26,823 bases of DNA from CAZJHD01 sp964545855 (lineage in GTDB: Bacteria; Planctomycetota; UBA1135; JACQFD01). Below, piece after piece: positions 16,591 through 25,027 of this stretch. Each line of letters begins with the position of its first letter. Position 1 is the stretch's first letter. A model generated the notes under the pieces. It saw nothing but the letters and a program-made list of their open reading frames with translations, was not told the DNA's origin and ran no database searches. The stretch spans positions 1 through 26,823 of the forward strand of contig CAZJHD010000059.1 of assembly GCA_964545855.1 (NCBI GenBank), in the 5' to 3' direction. Position numbers and translations under genes: made by a program.

Positions 16591-17856
16591 ATGAACACGC
16601 TGATGCACTGGACTGCCGTTGCCGCCCTCGGGGCGACGGCCCTCGCTCTTCCGTTCTTCCACGCTCCCTCCACCACGGCGCAGGATGCGAGCGCTTCGCG
16701 GAGCTCCGACGAGACTCGGTCCGACGACGCGCGGGCGCGTGCGCTGATCGAGCAGCTCGGCAGCCCCGACTTCGACGAGCGTGATCGGGCCATCCAGCAG
16801 CTGCGCGACCTCGGGAAGCCCGTGCTCGGAGCGCTCGACGCGGCGGCGTCGGATTCCGACGACCCGGAGATCCGCTGGAACGCTCGCCGGCTCGCCCGCG
16901 ACATCCGCGACGGCGTCGCACGCCCCCGATCGGCGGCGGCCCCGCGCAGCCAGGGTTCGCGCGGCGGTCTGCGCACTCCGGATCTCTCGGAGCTGAACGA
17001 CCTGCAGCGGGAGCTCACGGCGATGCGCGAGCGGATCGAGAAGCAGATGCGCGCGATGCAGGAGCGGATGCCGGTCGCCCCCTTCGACGATCTCGGCGGG
17101 CTGACGCTGCAGGGCGGCGCGGCGAAGGGCTTCACGCTCCAGCTCGGCCCCGACAAGGTCCGAGTCACCACGCGCACGCAGAACGAGGACGGGAGCGTGC
17201 GCGAGGAGACCTACGAGGCGGACTCCATGGAGCAGTTCCGCGAGAAGTACCCCGAGATCGCGAGCCAATACCTTCGCGACGGCTCCCCGGGCAGCGGCCT
17301 CCGTCTCTTCCGCGGCGCTCCCGGCGAGAACTCGTTCCAGCTCGACCTGGACGCGCCTCGCACGGGACGCGCGCTGCGTCTGCGCCCGACGCCGCAGGTG
17401 CCTGTCGAGCCGAATCTCCTCGTGGAGCCTCGTCTCGCGGTCCCGTTCGCGGGCGGGCTGGATCCCGCCGACGCGGAGCGCATCGGTCGGCTGATCGGCG
17501 AGGAGAACGGCGAGCTCCTCGGCGTCGGCGTCGAACTCGTGCCCGCCGCCGTGGCGAAGTTCGTCGGCATCGACGAGGGCCGGGGCTTCGTCGTGACGAG
17601 CGTCTCGGAGGATTCGCAGGCCGCTTCCATGGGGCTGCGGGAGGGCGACCTCGTGGTCTCGATCGGCGGCAAGGCGATCGGCGAGGAAGGGCCGACCATT
17701 CGAGAAGCGCTGGCCTCGGTCGCTCCCGGCGAGATCCTGCGGATCGAGGTGATCCGCGGCGCCGAGGGCCGCAAGGTCTTCGAGGCGAAGAAGCGCGGAC
17801 CGGCCGCGGAGAAGGCCGAGCCGGCACCGGAGCCCGCGAAGCGCGTGAAGCGCTGA
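16591..17856 (+). CDS. Exported HEAT-like and PDZ-domain protein
   Basis: This 421-aa protein starts with a signal peptide (VAALGATALALPFF, cleavage near TAQDA). Residues about 45-107 form a helical, HEAT-like segment (LIEQLGSPDFDERDRAIQQL, then DDPEIRWNARRLA), a pattern I associate with Planctomycetota-type exported proteins. A short helical or coiled-coil stretch follows (LNDLQRELTAMRERIEKQMRAMQERM, in two parts, near 135-155). The C-terminal PDZ domain (about 309-401) has ELLGVGVELV, GRGFVVTSVSEDSQAASMGL and REGDLVVSIGGKAI. No protease motif is present. It is 74 nt after the HtrA-like gene and ends the sigma cluster. It may bind exposed C-termini of unfolded envelope proteins, which is the family role, but its partner is unknown. 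Confidence 0.82.
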   Translation: MNTLMHWTAVAALGATALALPFFHAPSTTAQDASASRSSDETRSDDARARALIEQLGSPDFDERDRAIQQLRDLGKPVLGALDAAASDSDDPEIRWNARRLARDIRDGVARPRSAAAPRSQGSRGGLRTPDLSELNDLQRELTAMRERIEKQMRAMQERMPVAPFDDLGGLTLQGGAAKGFTLQLGPDKVRVTTRTQNEDGSVREETYEADSMEQFREKYPEIASQYLRDGSPGSGLRLFRGAPGENSFQLDLDAPRTGRALRLRPTPQVPVEPNLLVEPRLAVPFAGGLDPADAERIGRLIGEENGELLGVGVELVPAAVAKFVGIDEGRGFVVTSVSEDSQAASMGLREGDLVVSIGGKAIGEEGPTIREALASVAPGEILRIEVIRGAEGRKVFEAKKRGPAAEKAEPAPEPAKRVKR

Positions 17857-17871
17857 GGCGCCGCCCTTCGT

Positions 17872-18951
17872 TCAGCGCGCCGAGACTCCGACGTCGGAGG
17901 CCTTCGCCTTCTCGCGGCAGAGGGCCAATCGGTCCCACACCTCCCGCATCTGCTTCGAGTCGATCGGGAGCGTGCTCCGCTTCACGAAGTCCTCGAAGTC
18001 GCTGGCGGCGTCGCGGAAGCGACCCGTCTCCTGCCGGCAGACGCCGCGGTTGTAGTAGTCGTCGATCCGATCGGGATCGAGCTCGAGCACGCGGTCGAGC
18101 TCCGTCGCCGCCTCGGCGAACTTCCCCTGTCGGTAGAGCATGAGCGCGATGAGGCCGCGGCTGTTGGCCTCGCGCGAATCGAAGAGGCGCATCTCGCGGC
18201 GCGCCGCGGGGTCGGTGGCGACCGAGAGCCCCACGCGGTCGAGCATGCGCAGCCGCTCCTTGCGGGCATCGAGCGTCATCTCGACGACGCGGCGGCCGTA
18301 GCGCATCGACTCCTCGGGCTCCCCGCGCATCGAGTGGAGCGCCTGGAGCTGCTCCAGCACGTCGGCCCGGTCGGGCTGCGCGTCGTGGGCGGCATCCAGC
18401 CGGTCGGCGGCGATCGCGAGATCGGCGGCGGCGCTCTCGCGCGCCTTCTTCGCTTCCGCGCGGAGGTTGGCGAGGGCGTCGATGACGGTGGGATCGGAGG
18501 TGGCGGGCGCCGTGCGCTCGGCCGAGTCGGGACCGCCCAGGAGCGCCTCGATGCGCTCCTCGGCGGCCTCGGCGCGGCGCAGGAAGCCGGCGGCGCGTGT
18601 CGCACGCGCGAGGCCGTGGCCGAGCTGCACCTGGAAGAGGTTCCGGCCGCCGTTGTCCTCGGCTTGGTCGAAGGTCTGGATCGCGCCGTCCAGCAGCCTC
18701 GGGTCGAAGCTCCCGCCGACGTTCGCCTGACGCGCCCGCGTCATCCCCAGGATCGCGAGACACAGGGGATCGTTCGGGTTGATCTCGAGGGCGCCGCGGA
18801 CCAGCGCGGCGGCGCGGTTCAGGTCTCCCTGGTCGTAGTAGAGCTTCGCCGAGTCGCGTCGCGTCTCGAAGACGCGCTGCTCCTCCGAGCTCGCGCACCC
18901 CCCGGCGGCGAGGAGCAGGGCGAGCAGGAAGGCGGTGGATCGCGGTTGCAT
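17872..18951 (-). CDS. TPR-repeat lipoprotein
   Basis: This 359-aa protein has a lipoprotein signal peptide ending in a lipobox-like LLAAGGC, so it is probably anchored to a membrane. Helical TPR pairs occur near the start (AKLYYDQGDLNRAAALVRGALEINPNDP, in two parts) and near the end (IALMLYRQGKFAEAATELDRVLELDPDR and DDYYNRGVCRQETGRFRDAASDFEDFV). The middle is helical and charged, with no known domain. TPR lipoproteins usually hold complexes together, as BamD or PilF do, but I see no specific link. The ATG at 18951 is fixed by the signal peptide. It converges with the HEAT/PDZ gene 15 nt away and has a good promoter on the far side. Confidence 0.85.
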   Translation of the reverse strand: MQPRSTAFLLALLLAAGGCASSEEQRVFETRRDSAKLYYDQGDLNRAAALVRGALEINPNDPLCLAILGMTRARQANVGGSFDPRLLDGAIQTFDQAEDNGGRNLFQVQLGHGLARATRAAGFLRRAEAAEERIEALLGGPDSAERTAPATSDPTVIDALANLRAEAKKARESAAADLAIAADRLDAAHDAQPDRADVLEQLQALHSMRGEPEESMRYGRRVVEMTLDARKERLRMLDRVGLSVATDPAARREMRLFDSREANSRGLIALMLYRQGKFAEAATELDRVLELDPDRIDDYYNRGVCRQETGRFRDAASDFEDFVKRSTLPIDSKQMREVWDRLALCREKAKASDVGVSAR

Positions 18952-19031
18952 CGGGAGCTCCGGGTCGATCGCTCTCTCGGGAGCGGCGGGGAGAGTGGCG
19001 GCAGGCCGGGGATCGGGACGCGGGGCCGAAG

Positions 19032-19061
19032 ACGCTAGCGGACGCGCGCGCGAAGCGTCAA
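19032..19061 (-). promoter_or_regulatory. Promoter of the TPR lipoprotein
   Basis: On the minus strand TTGACG (19056-19061) is followed after 18 nt by TAGCGT (19032-19037). The -35 matches consensus at 5 of 6 positions and the -10 at 3 of 6, the same TAGnnT form seen elsewhere in the window. It lies about 80 nt before the ATG. Confidence 0.45.
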
Positions 19062-19083
19062 CGGGGGGAGGGATGCGCCGCGG

Positions 19084-19113
19084 TTGCGGGGAGCGGGGCC
19101 TTCGCCGTATCGT
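19084..19113 (+). promoter_or_regulatory. Possible promoter of the gap-pgk-rpe-accD unit
   Basis: TTGCGG (19084-19089), 18 nt, then TATCGT (19108-19113). The -10 matches consensus at 4 of 6 positions, the -35 at only 3. It is the best pair I see on this strand upstream of gap. Confidence 0.25.
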
Positions 19114-19289
19114 CGCCTCTCCGGCTCCGCGAGTTCGTCCCGGGCGGCTCCCGGGCGATTCGCATCTTCGCCGCCGAGGCGGTCGCGGAGGGCGTTCCCG
19201 CCGCCCGCGCGACCGCGCCGCGCCGATCGCGGCTCCCGGGCGCACGAGTCGGACCCGAGCTTCCGCCCCTTCTTCCTCGCAAGGACCCC

Positions 19290-20306
19290 ATGACGATTCG
19301 CATCGGTGTGAATGGATTCGGCCGCATCGGCCGCAACGTGTTCCGAGCCCTCGCGGCGCGTCCCGATCTGGGCATGCAGATCGTGGCCGTGAACGACCTG
19401 ACCAGCTCCAAGACCCTCGCGCACCTGCTGAAGTACGACACGGTGCTCGGACGCTACCCGGGCAAGATCGAGTCGGCCGAGGGGGAGATCAAGGTGGACG
19501 GGCGTTCCGTGAAGGTCTTCGCCGAGAAGGACCCCGCTGTGATCGCGTGGCCCGACTTCCAGTGCGACGTGGTGCTCGAATCGACGGGCCGTTTCATCAA
19601 GAAGGCCGACGCCACGAAGCACGTGCGCGGCACCGTGAAGCGGGTCGTGATCTCGGCGCCCGGCGACAAGACCGACGCGCCCGATGCGACGATCGTGATG
19701 GGAGTGAACGACTCCGTGCTGAAGAAGGGGATGACCGTCCTCAGCAACGCGTCGTGCACGACGAATTGCTTCGCCCCCATGGTGAAGGTGCTCCACGAGT
19801 CGTTCGGCATCGAGCGCGCCCTCATGACGACGGTGCACGCCTACACGAACGACCAGCGCATCCTCGACCTCGAGCACAAGGACCTGCGCCGGGCGCGCGC
19901 CGCGGCGCAGAACATCATCCCGACGACGACGGGAGCGGCGAAGGTGGTGGGCGACGTGATCCCCGATCTGAAGGGGCGCCTCGACGGCTTCGCTCTGCGC
20001 GTGCCGGTTCCCGACGGCTCCGTGACGGACTGCACGGCCATCCTGAAGAAGTCCGTCACGAAGGACTCCATCAACGCGGCCTTCAAGGCGGCGGCGAGCG
20101 GTCCGCTGAAGGGGATCATGGAGTACACCGAGGACGAGATCGTCTCCTCGGACATCGTCACCAACCCCCATTCCTGCATCATCGACGGCAAGTCGACGAT
20201 GGTGAGCGGAGACACCTTCGCGAAGGTCGTGGGCTGGTACGACAACGAGTGGGGCTACAGCAACCGCTGCCTCGATCTCATCGCCAAGTGGGTGCAGGTC
20301 GGTTGA
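19290..20306 (+). CDS. gap: Type I glyceraldehyde-3-phosphate dehydrogenase
   Basis: GAPDH oxidises and phosphorylates glyceraldehyde 3-phosphate, or does the reverse, in the cytosol. The 338-aa length is standard. The Rossmann fold begins with IRIGVNGFGRIGRNVFR. Asp in AVNDLTSSKTLAHLL favours NAD over NADP. The catalytic Cys is C156 in SNASCTTNC, with its His partner in TTVHAYTNDQ. The phosphate-binding region and the C-terminal WYDNEWGYSNR motif are intact. The ATG at 19290 is the family start and has AAGGA close upstream. It heads a four-gene run with pgk, rpe and accD, with spacers of 52, 34 and -1 nt. Confidence 0.98.
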   Translation: MTIRIGVNGFGRIGRNVFRALAARPDLGMQIVAVNDLTSSKTLAHLLKYDTVLGRYPGKIESAEGEIKVDGRSVKVFAEKDPAVIAWPDFQCDVVLESTGRFIKKADATKHVRGTVKRVVISAPGDKTDAPDATIVMGVNDSVLKKGMTVLSNASCTTNCFAPMVKVLHESFGIERALMTTVHAYTNDQRILDLEHKDLRRARAAAQNIIPTTTGAAKVVGDVIPDLKGRLDGFALRVPVPDGSVTDCTAILKKSVTKDSINAAFKAAASGPLKGIMEYTEDEIVSSDIVTNPHSCIIDGKSTMVSGDTFAKVVGWYDNEWGYSNRCLDLIAKWVQVG

Positions 20307-20358
20307 TCGCGAAGTCCGCACCCGCCGAGCACGTCCGACCCCGAGCTGGAGAATCGAC

Positions 20359-21543
20359 ATGACCTTCCGAACCCTCGCGGACCTCGACGTCAAGGGGAAG
20401 CGCGTGCTCGTCCGGGTGGACTTCAACGTGCCGTTCGAGAAGGACGGCTCCATCTCCGACGACACGCGCATCCGTGGCTCGTTGCCGACGCTCCAGGCGA
20501 TCCTGGAGCGCGGCGGCAGCGCCGTCTGCATGAGCCACCTCGGGCGGCCCAAGGGCGGGCCCGACCCGAAGTACTCGCTGCAGCCCGTCGCGAAGCGGCT
20601 CGCGGAGCTGATGAAAGGCCACGCCGTGCGCTTCGCGGCCGACTGCATCGGCGCCGAGGCGGAGGCGGCCGCGAAGGCGCTGAAGCCCGGCGAGGTGCTG
20701 CTCCTCGAGAACGTGCGCTTCCATCCCGAGGAGGAGAAGGGCGACGCCGCCTTCGCGAAGAAGCTCGCCGCCCTCGGCGACCTCTACGTGAACGATGCGT
20801 TCGGATCGTCGCACCGCGCGCACGCGTCCGTCTCGGGGGTGGCGTCCCTGCTCCCGTCGGGGGCGGGGCTCCTGCTCCAGAGCGAGCTCGTGGCCTTCGA
20901 GAAGCTGATGAACGACCCGTCGCAGCCCTTCGTCGCGATCCTCGGCGGCGCGAAGGTGAGCGACAAGATCGGCGTCGTCGAGAACCTCGGCGGCAAGGTG
21001 CAGCACCTCCTCGTCGGTGGCGCCATGGCCTACGCCTTCCTCCGCGCGAGCGGCATCGAGGTGGGGTCGTCGAAGTTCGACGAGGCCGACATGCACGTCG
21101 CCATGGACGCGATGGCGAAACTGCGGTTCCAGGGCACGGAGCTCCTGATCCCCGTCGATCACGTGGTGACGGAGAGCTTCGCCGCCGACGCGCCGTCGAA
21201 GGTGGTGGAGGAGAACATCCCCGACGGCTGGATGGGGCTCGACATCGGACCGAAGACCGTGGAGCTCTACGCCGGCGTGATCGCGGAGGCGAAGCGCGTC
21301 GTCTGGAACGGCCCCATGGGAGTGTTCGAGTTCGACCGATTCGCCGAGGGCACCCGCGGCGTCGCGCGCGCCATCGCCCAGTCGGAGGCGTTCTCCGTCG
21401 TCGGGGGCGGAGACTCCGTCGCCGCGATCCAGAAGTTCGGCTTCGCCGAGCGGGTCTCCCACATCTCCACCGGCGGAGGCGCGTCCCTCGAGCTGCTCGA
21501 GGGGAAGGAACTCCCCGGCGTCGCCTGTCTGCGGCGCTCCTGA
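20359..21543 (+). CDS. pgk: Phosphoglycerate kinase
   Basis: PGK transfers phosphate between 1,3-bisphosphoglycerate and ADP, next to GAPDH in glycolysis and gluconeogenesis. The 394-aa protein is full length. It shows the signature KRVLVRVDFNVPFEKDG, the substrate-binding TRIRGSLPTLQ and MSHLGRPKGGPDPKYSL, the ENVRFHPEE strand, the nucleotide-site GGAKVSDKIGVVENL, the hinge segment WNGPMGVFE and the C-terminal GGGDSVAAI and STGGGASLELLEG. GGAGAA lies 5 nt before the ATG and fixes the start. It lies 52 nt after gap and 34 nt before rpe, so it is very likely in the same operon. Confidence 0.98.
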   Translation: MTFRTLADLDVKGKRVLVRVDFNVPFEKDGSISDDTRIRGSLPTLQAILERGGSAVCMSHLGRPKGGPDPKYSLQPVAKRLAELMKGHAVRFAADCIGAEAEAAAKALKPGEVLLLENVRFHPEEEKGDAAFAKKLAALGDLYVNDAFGSSHRAHASVSGVASLLPSGAGLLLQSELVAFEKLMNDPSQPFVAILGGAKVSDKIGVVENLGGKVQHLLVGGAMAYAFLRASGIEVGSSKFDEADMHVAMDAMAKLRFQGTELLIPVDHVVTESFAADAPSKVVEENIPDGWMGLDIGPKTVELYAGVIAEAKRVVWNGPMGVFEFDRFAEGTRGVARAIAQSEAFSVVGGGDSVAAIQKFGFAERVSHISTGGGASLELLEGKELPGVACLRRS

Positions 21544-21577
21544 GGGTGTCGCGCCGGCTTCGCGCCGGGGCTCCGAC

Positions 21578-22270
21578 ATGCCGGCCATCAAGATCTATCC
21601 CTCGCTCCTCGCCTGCGACTTCGCGCAGCTCGGCGCGGAGTCGAAGCGCTGCGAGACGGCGGGCGCCGACGGTCTCCACCTCGACGTCATGGACGGCCAC
21701 TTCGTCCCCAATCTCACCGTCGGCCCGGACGTCGCGCGCGCCGTGAAGCGCAGCGCGCGGCTGCCGATCGACTGCCATGTGATGGTGACCGACCCGCTCG
21801 CGAACGCGCGCTGGTTCGCGGAGGCGGGCGTCGACGCGATCACCTTCCACGTGGAGGCGGCGCCCGACGCGGATCTCGCCGTCGACGCGATCCGCGCCCT
21901 GGGAAAGGGCGTCGGCATCTCGCTCAATCCCGACACCGACGTCGCCGCGATCCGTCCGCTCCTGCCGCGGCTCGACCAAGTGCTCGTGATGTCGGTCTTC
22001 CCCGGCTTTGGCGGCCAGAAGTTCATGCGTAGCGTGTTGCCGAAGATCCGGGCGCTGCGCGCCTTCGGTTTCGCCGGCGACGTGCAGGTGGACGGCGGAA
22101 TCACCGCCGAGACGGCCCCCCTCTGCGCCGAAGCGGGGGCCAACGTCTTCATCGCCGGCACGTTCCTCTTCCGCAGCGACGACATGGCGGCGACGATTCG
22201 AGACCTGCGCACCCAGACCACGGAGGCATGGGCGCGCGGCGCGGCCAAGGCCTCCGTCGAGGCACCGTGA
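21578..22270 (+). CDS. rpe: Ribulose-phosphate 3-epimerase
   Basis: Rpe interconverts ribulose 5-phosphate and xylulose 5-phosphate in the pentose-phosphate (or Calvin) pathway. The 230-aa protein is a TIM barrel of standard length. It has the start IKIYPSLLACDFAQL, the metal and catalytic residues H34, D36 (LHLDVMDGHFVPN) and H67 (DCHVMVTDP), the VMSVFPGFGGQKF loop and the VQVDGGIT catalytic Asp. No RuBisCO or phosphoribulokinase gene is in the window, so the Calvin cycle is not implied. The stop overlaps the accD ATG as TGATG, so the two genes are translationally coupled. Confidence 0.97.
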   Translation: MPAIKIYPSLLACDFAQLGAESKRCETAGADGLHLDVMDGHFVPNLTVGPDVARAVKRSARLPIDCHVMVTDPLANARWFAEAGVDAITFHVEAAPDADLAVDAIRALGKGVGISLNPDTDVAAIRPLLPRLDQVLVMSVFPGFGGQKFMRSVLPKIRALRAFGFAGDVQVDGGITAETAPLCAEAGANVFIAGTFLFRSDDMAATIRDLRTQTTEAWARGAAKASVEAP

Positions 22271-23133
22271 TGGCACAACCGGTCGGACGGCCAGAGGACG
22301 ACATGGAGTGGACTCGTTTCGGCAGCAAGAAGCGCGAGGTCCCGGGCGGCCTCTGGCTGAAGTGCGAGTCGTGCCGGCAGATGATCTTCCGCAAGGAGCT
22401 GGAGGCGAAGCATCGCGTCTGCTCCAACTGCGGGTTCCACTTCACGCTCGGCGCGCGTGCGCGGATCGAGCTGATCCTCGACGCCGACTCCTTCGAGGAG
22501 ATCTTCGCCGACCTCGTGCCGCAGGACCGGCTCAAATTCGTCGACCACGTGCCCTATCCGGAGAAGGTGGCGGCGGCGCAGAAGAAGTCGGGCCTGACCG
22601 AGGCCGTCATCGCGGGCACCGGCACGATCGAGGGCCGGCCCGTCGTCGTCGGCGTGCTCGACTTCGGCTTCCTCGGCGGATCCATGGGCGAGGTGGTGGG
22701 GGAGAAGGTGGCGCGTTGCTGCGAGGTGGCGCTCGAGACGCGCCGGCCGCTCCTGCTCTTCACGTCCTCCGGCGGTGCGCGCATGCACGAGGGCGCCGTG
22801 TCGCTCATGCAGATGGCGAAGACCTGCGGCGCGCTCTCGCGCCTCCAGCGTGGCGGCGGCTTCTCCGTGTCGGTGCTCACCAATCCGACCACCGGTGGCG
22901 TCACGGCTTCCTTCGCGTCCGTGTGCGACGTGATTGTCGCGGAGCCGGGCGCGCTGATCGGCTTCGCCGGTCCGCGGGTCATCTCCGCGATGCTGAAGCA
23001 GGAGCTTCCGAAGGGATTCCAGCGCGCCGAGTTCCTGCTCGAGAAGGGGCAGATCGACGCGATCGTGCCGCGCGAGCGCATGCGCGAGGAGCTCGCGAAC
23101 TTGCTGTCGTTCTACAAGCCCGTGGGCGCGTGA
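22270..23133 (+). CDS. accD: Acetyl-CoA carboxylase carboxyltransferase beta subunit
   Basis: AccD pairs with AccA to make malonyl-CoA. The 287-aa protein begins with the four-Cys zinc ribbon (C32, C35, C51, C54 in KCESC and VCSNC) that binds nucleic acid in the E. coli protein. The crotonase core follows: VVVGVLDFGFLGGSMGEVVGEK, in two parts, LLLFTSSGGARMHEGAVSLMQMAKT, in two parts, TNPTTGGVTASFA and ALIGFAGPRVI, ending with KGFQRAEFLLEKG. The ATG at 22270 overlaps the rpe stop; an ATG at 22303 would also keep the ribbon. The second Cys pair and all core motifs are present, so it should be active. Its place in a glycolytic operon is unusual. Confidence 0.97.
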   Translation: MAQPVGRPEDDMEWTRFGSKKREVPGGLWLKCESCRQMIFRKELEAKHRVCSNCGFHFTLGARARIELILDADSFEEIFADLVPQDRLKFVDHVPYPEKVAAAQKKSGLTEAVIAGTGTIEGRPVVVGVLDFGFLGGSMGEVVGEKVARCCEVALETRRPLLLFTSSGGARMHEGAVSLMQMAKTCGALSRLQRGGGFSVSVLTNPTTGGVTASFASVCDVIVAEPGALIGFAGPRVISAMLKQELPKGFQRAEFLLEKGQIDAIVPRERMREELANLLSFYKPVGA

Positions 23134-23146
23134 GGCCGCCGCGGCG

Positions 23147-24841
23147 TCAGTTTCTGCGCCGGTAGAACGCGAGCCGCCGCGTGCGGCCGTTGCCCTCGGG
23201 GATCTCCACCACGGTCTCGCGCGCGAAGGCCGGGTGAGCCGCCATCCAGTCGATCGCGCGCAGCTCCCAGGGTCGGTCGCGCGCGAGCGCGTCCCGGTCG
23301 AGCGGCTCCAGGATCACCACCCGGTCGTAGGCGTCCGCCCACGCGCGGAAGCTCTCCTCCGTCCAGCGCGGATCCAGCATGAGCTCCGTCTCGCCGCCGA
23401 TCGGCGCATGCAGGACGCGCGGATCGCCGACGCGGCGGTAGATCTGCCAGCGCACGAGGGAGAGCGGGATCTCCGTCACCGTGCCGCCGAGCCACGCGAA
23501 GGACTCGCGCGCCACGAGGTGCTCCGCCGCCGCCTGCACGATGAGCTGCTTGCTGTCCGGCGGCGCGCCGTCCCGGCGCTTGAACGCCTGCCACGGCTCC
23601 GACCAGCGGCGTGCGAGCCGTTCGTGGAACGCCTTCGCCATCTCCGAGGGCGTTCCCTGCACCGCCGCCAGGACCGCGCGGCTCCCGAGGCCTCGCGTGA
23701 GCAGAACCACGGCGAGCATGCCAGCGCCGACGAGCGCGCGCCGCACCGTCAGCGGACCGGCGCCGATCCGTGCGACGAGCCACGCGCCGAGCGACGTCGT
23801 CACTGCGGCGCCGAGCGCCCAGCACGGGAAGAGCGTCGGCACGAGAAAGCGGTCCTCGCGGTGCGGGTAGACCACGAAGGCGCTGAAGCCCGCGAAGGCG
23901 ACCGTGATGCAGAGGCGAGGCGCCGGTCGCCGGAGATTCGCGAACCCCCAGGCCATGCCGGCCACCTGCAGAGCCGCCGCCGGGAGCGAGATGCAGGCGG
24001 CCAGAGCGAAGAGGGGCAGGAGGTCGAGCGCTGTCTGGCCCGGGACCGTGCCCGAGATCGTGGCGAAGGCCGTGATGCCCGCGCGGTGGTCGGCGCCGCG
24101 CTCGAGACCGAGCGGAAGCGGGAGGACGAACCACCAGGCCATCACCAGCGCGAAACCCGCGGCCGTCCACGCCATCGGCCCGAGGCGCTCGCCGGGGGCG
24201 TCGCTGCGCGCGCCCCAGAGCCGTTGGATCGCGCTCCATGCGTAGGAGCCGATCAGGGCGGCGAGGAGGATCAGGCCGTTGTTGTACTTCACGAGGAACG
24301 TCGCGCCGAGCAGCAGGCCGGCGACGAGCGGTGCGCGCCAGCCGCCGCGTTCCGCGGCGCGCAGCACCGCCAGCACCGTCGCCGCCGCCGCCAGCGACGA
24401 CCACGCCTCCAGCATCGCCACGCTCGCGAAGGCGATGCAGAGCCAGCCCGTGAGGCCGAACACCGCCGTCGCCAAGGCGGCCGCGTCGCCGCGTTCCGGC
24501 GGTACCAGCCGCCGCGCGATGCGCGTCGCGAGCCACACCGTCGCGATCCACGCAAGCACCGTTGCCGTTCGCGGCGCGCTCCAGTCCGTCCCGAAGACCA
24601 GCAGCCCGAGCGCCATGCCGGCGCGCCCGAGAGGCGGGTAGATGTCCTGCGCCTGCAGGTGGTCCACCAGACCCGTCGCGTCGCCGTGCCAGATGCGGTC
24701 CGCCGTCCGCAGCGCATGCATCGCGTGCGCCGACTCGTCCCACGCCGGCGGCCCGACGCGCCCCAGATCGGCGAGCAGCCATCCTCCGGCGGCCACCAGC
24801 ACCACCGCCATCAGCAGGCGCGTCACCGTCATGCGCGGCAT
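23147..24841 (-). CDS. Membrane glycosyltransferase, GT-C superfamily (GT39/ArnT-like)
   Basis: This 564-aa integral membrane protein has about ten hydrophobic spans in its first 430 residues and a soluble C-terminal part of about 130. After the first span comes WDESAHAMHAL, in which D35-E36 occupy the place of the catalytic acidic pair of GT-C enzymes that use lipid-linked sugars. Later landmarks are DIYPPLGR, YNNGLILLAALIG and YPHREDRFLVPTLFP, all of the ArnT/PMT kind. It probably moves a sugar from a polyprenyl-phosphate carrier to an external acceptor; neither can be named. ATGs at 24841 and 24832 are both possible. It converges with accD, 13 nt apart, and diverges from tRNA-Asn. Confidence 0.82.
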   Translation of the reverse strand: MPRMTVTRLLMAVVLVAAGGWLLADLGRVGPPAWDESAHAMHALRTADRIWHGDATGLVDHLQAQDIYPPLGRAGMALGLLVFGTDWSAPRTATVLAWIATVWLATRIARRLVPPERGDAAALATAVFGLTGWLCIAFASVAMLEAWSSLAAAATVLAVLRAAERGGWRAPLVAGLLLGATFLVKYNNGLILLAALIGSYAWSAIQRLWGARSDAPGERLGPMAWTAAGFALVMAWWFVLPLPLGLERGADHRAGITAFATISGTVPGQTALDLLPLFALAACISLPAAALQVAGMAWGFANLRRPAPRLCITVAFAGFSAFVVYPHREDRFLVPTLFPCWALGAAVTTSLGAWLVARIGAGPLTVRRALVGAGMLAVVLLTRGLGSRAVLAAVQGTPSEMAKAFHERLARRWSEPWQAFKRRDGAPPDSKQLIVQAAAEHLVARESFAWLGGTVTEIPLSLVRWQIYRRVGDPRVLHAPIGGETELMLDPRWTEESFRAWADAYDRVVILEPLDRDALARDRPWELRAIDWMAAHPAFARETVVEIPEGNGRTRRLAFYRRRN

Positions 24842-24909
24842 CCGCGGATCCTACGGGCTCGTCGCCGCGACCCCGCACCTCGCGCGCACTCCCCGCGCTC
24901 CTCCCGATC

Positions 24910-24937
24910 TTGACCCCCGCCCTGCCGCCGCTAGCCT
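24910..24937 (+). promoter_or_regulatory. Promoter of tRNA-Asn
   Basis: TTGACC (24910-24915), 16 nt, then TAGCCT (24932-24937), ending 14 nt before the tRNA. The -35 matches consensus at 5 of 6 positions. The -10 is again of TAGnnT form. Position and spacing make this one of the best promoter candidates in the window. Confidence 0.5.
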
Positions 24938-24951
24938 GTCCGCCCTCGTTT

Positions 24952-25027
24952 TCCCGGATAGCTCAGTTGGTAGAGCAACCGGCTGTTAACCGGTTTGTCC
25001 TAGGTTCGAGTCCTAGTCCGGGAGCCA
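24952..25027 (+). tRNA. tRNA-Asn (anticodon GUU), CCA encoded
   Basis: A 73-nt cloverleaf with TCCCGGA/TCCGGGA acceptor, GCTC-AGTTGGTA-GAGC D arm, ACCGG/CCGGT anticodon stem around CTGTTAA (anticodon GTT), a 5-nt variable loop and a CTAGG-TTCGAGT-CCTAG T arm. The discriminator is G (25024) and CCA is encoded (25025-25027). Every stem is fully paired. Base composition changes just downstream, and tRNA-Asn genes are known insertion targets for integrative elements. Confidence 0.98.

Larger units (their letters stand above)
18952..19289. other. Divergent promoter region between TPR lipoprotein and gap
   Basis: This 338-nt region lies between two genes pointing away from each other. It holds a candidate promoter for each (listed separately) and no convincing coding frame. 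The gap start has AAGGA four nt upstream (CAAGGACCCC before the ATG). The leader of gap would be about 170 nt if the promoter candidate is right, long enough to hold a regulatory structure, but I recognise no riboswitch. Confidence 0.5.

Noticed and set aside
13406..16921. A 1171-codon open frame on the minus strand
   Set aside because: It runs opposite the sigma / anti-sigma / PDZ genes and shows no domain pattern. High GC keeps shadow frames open.
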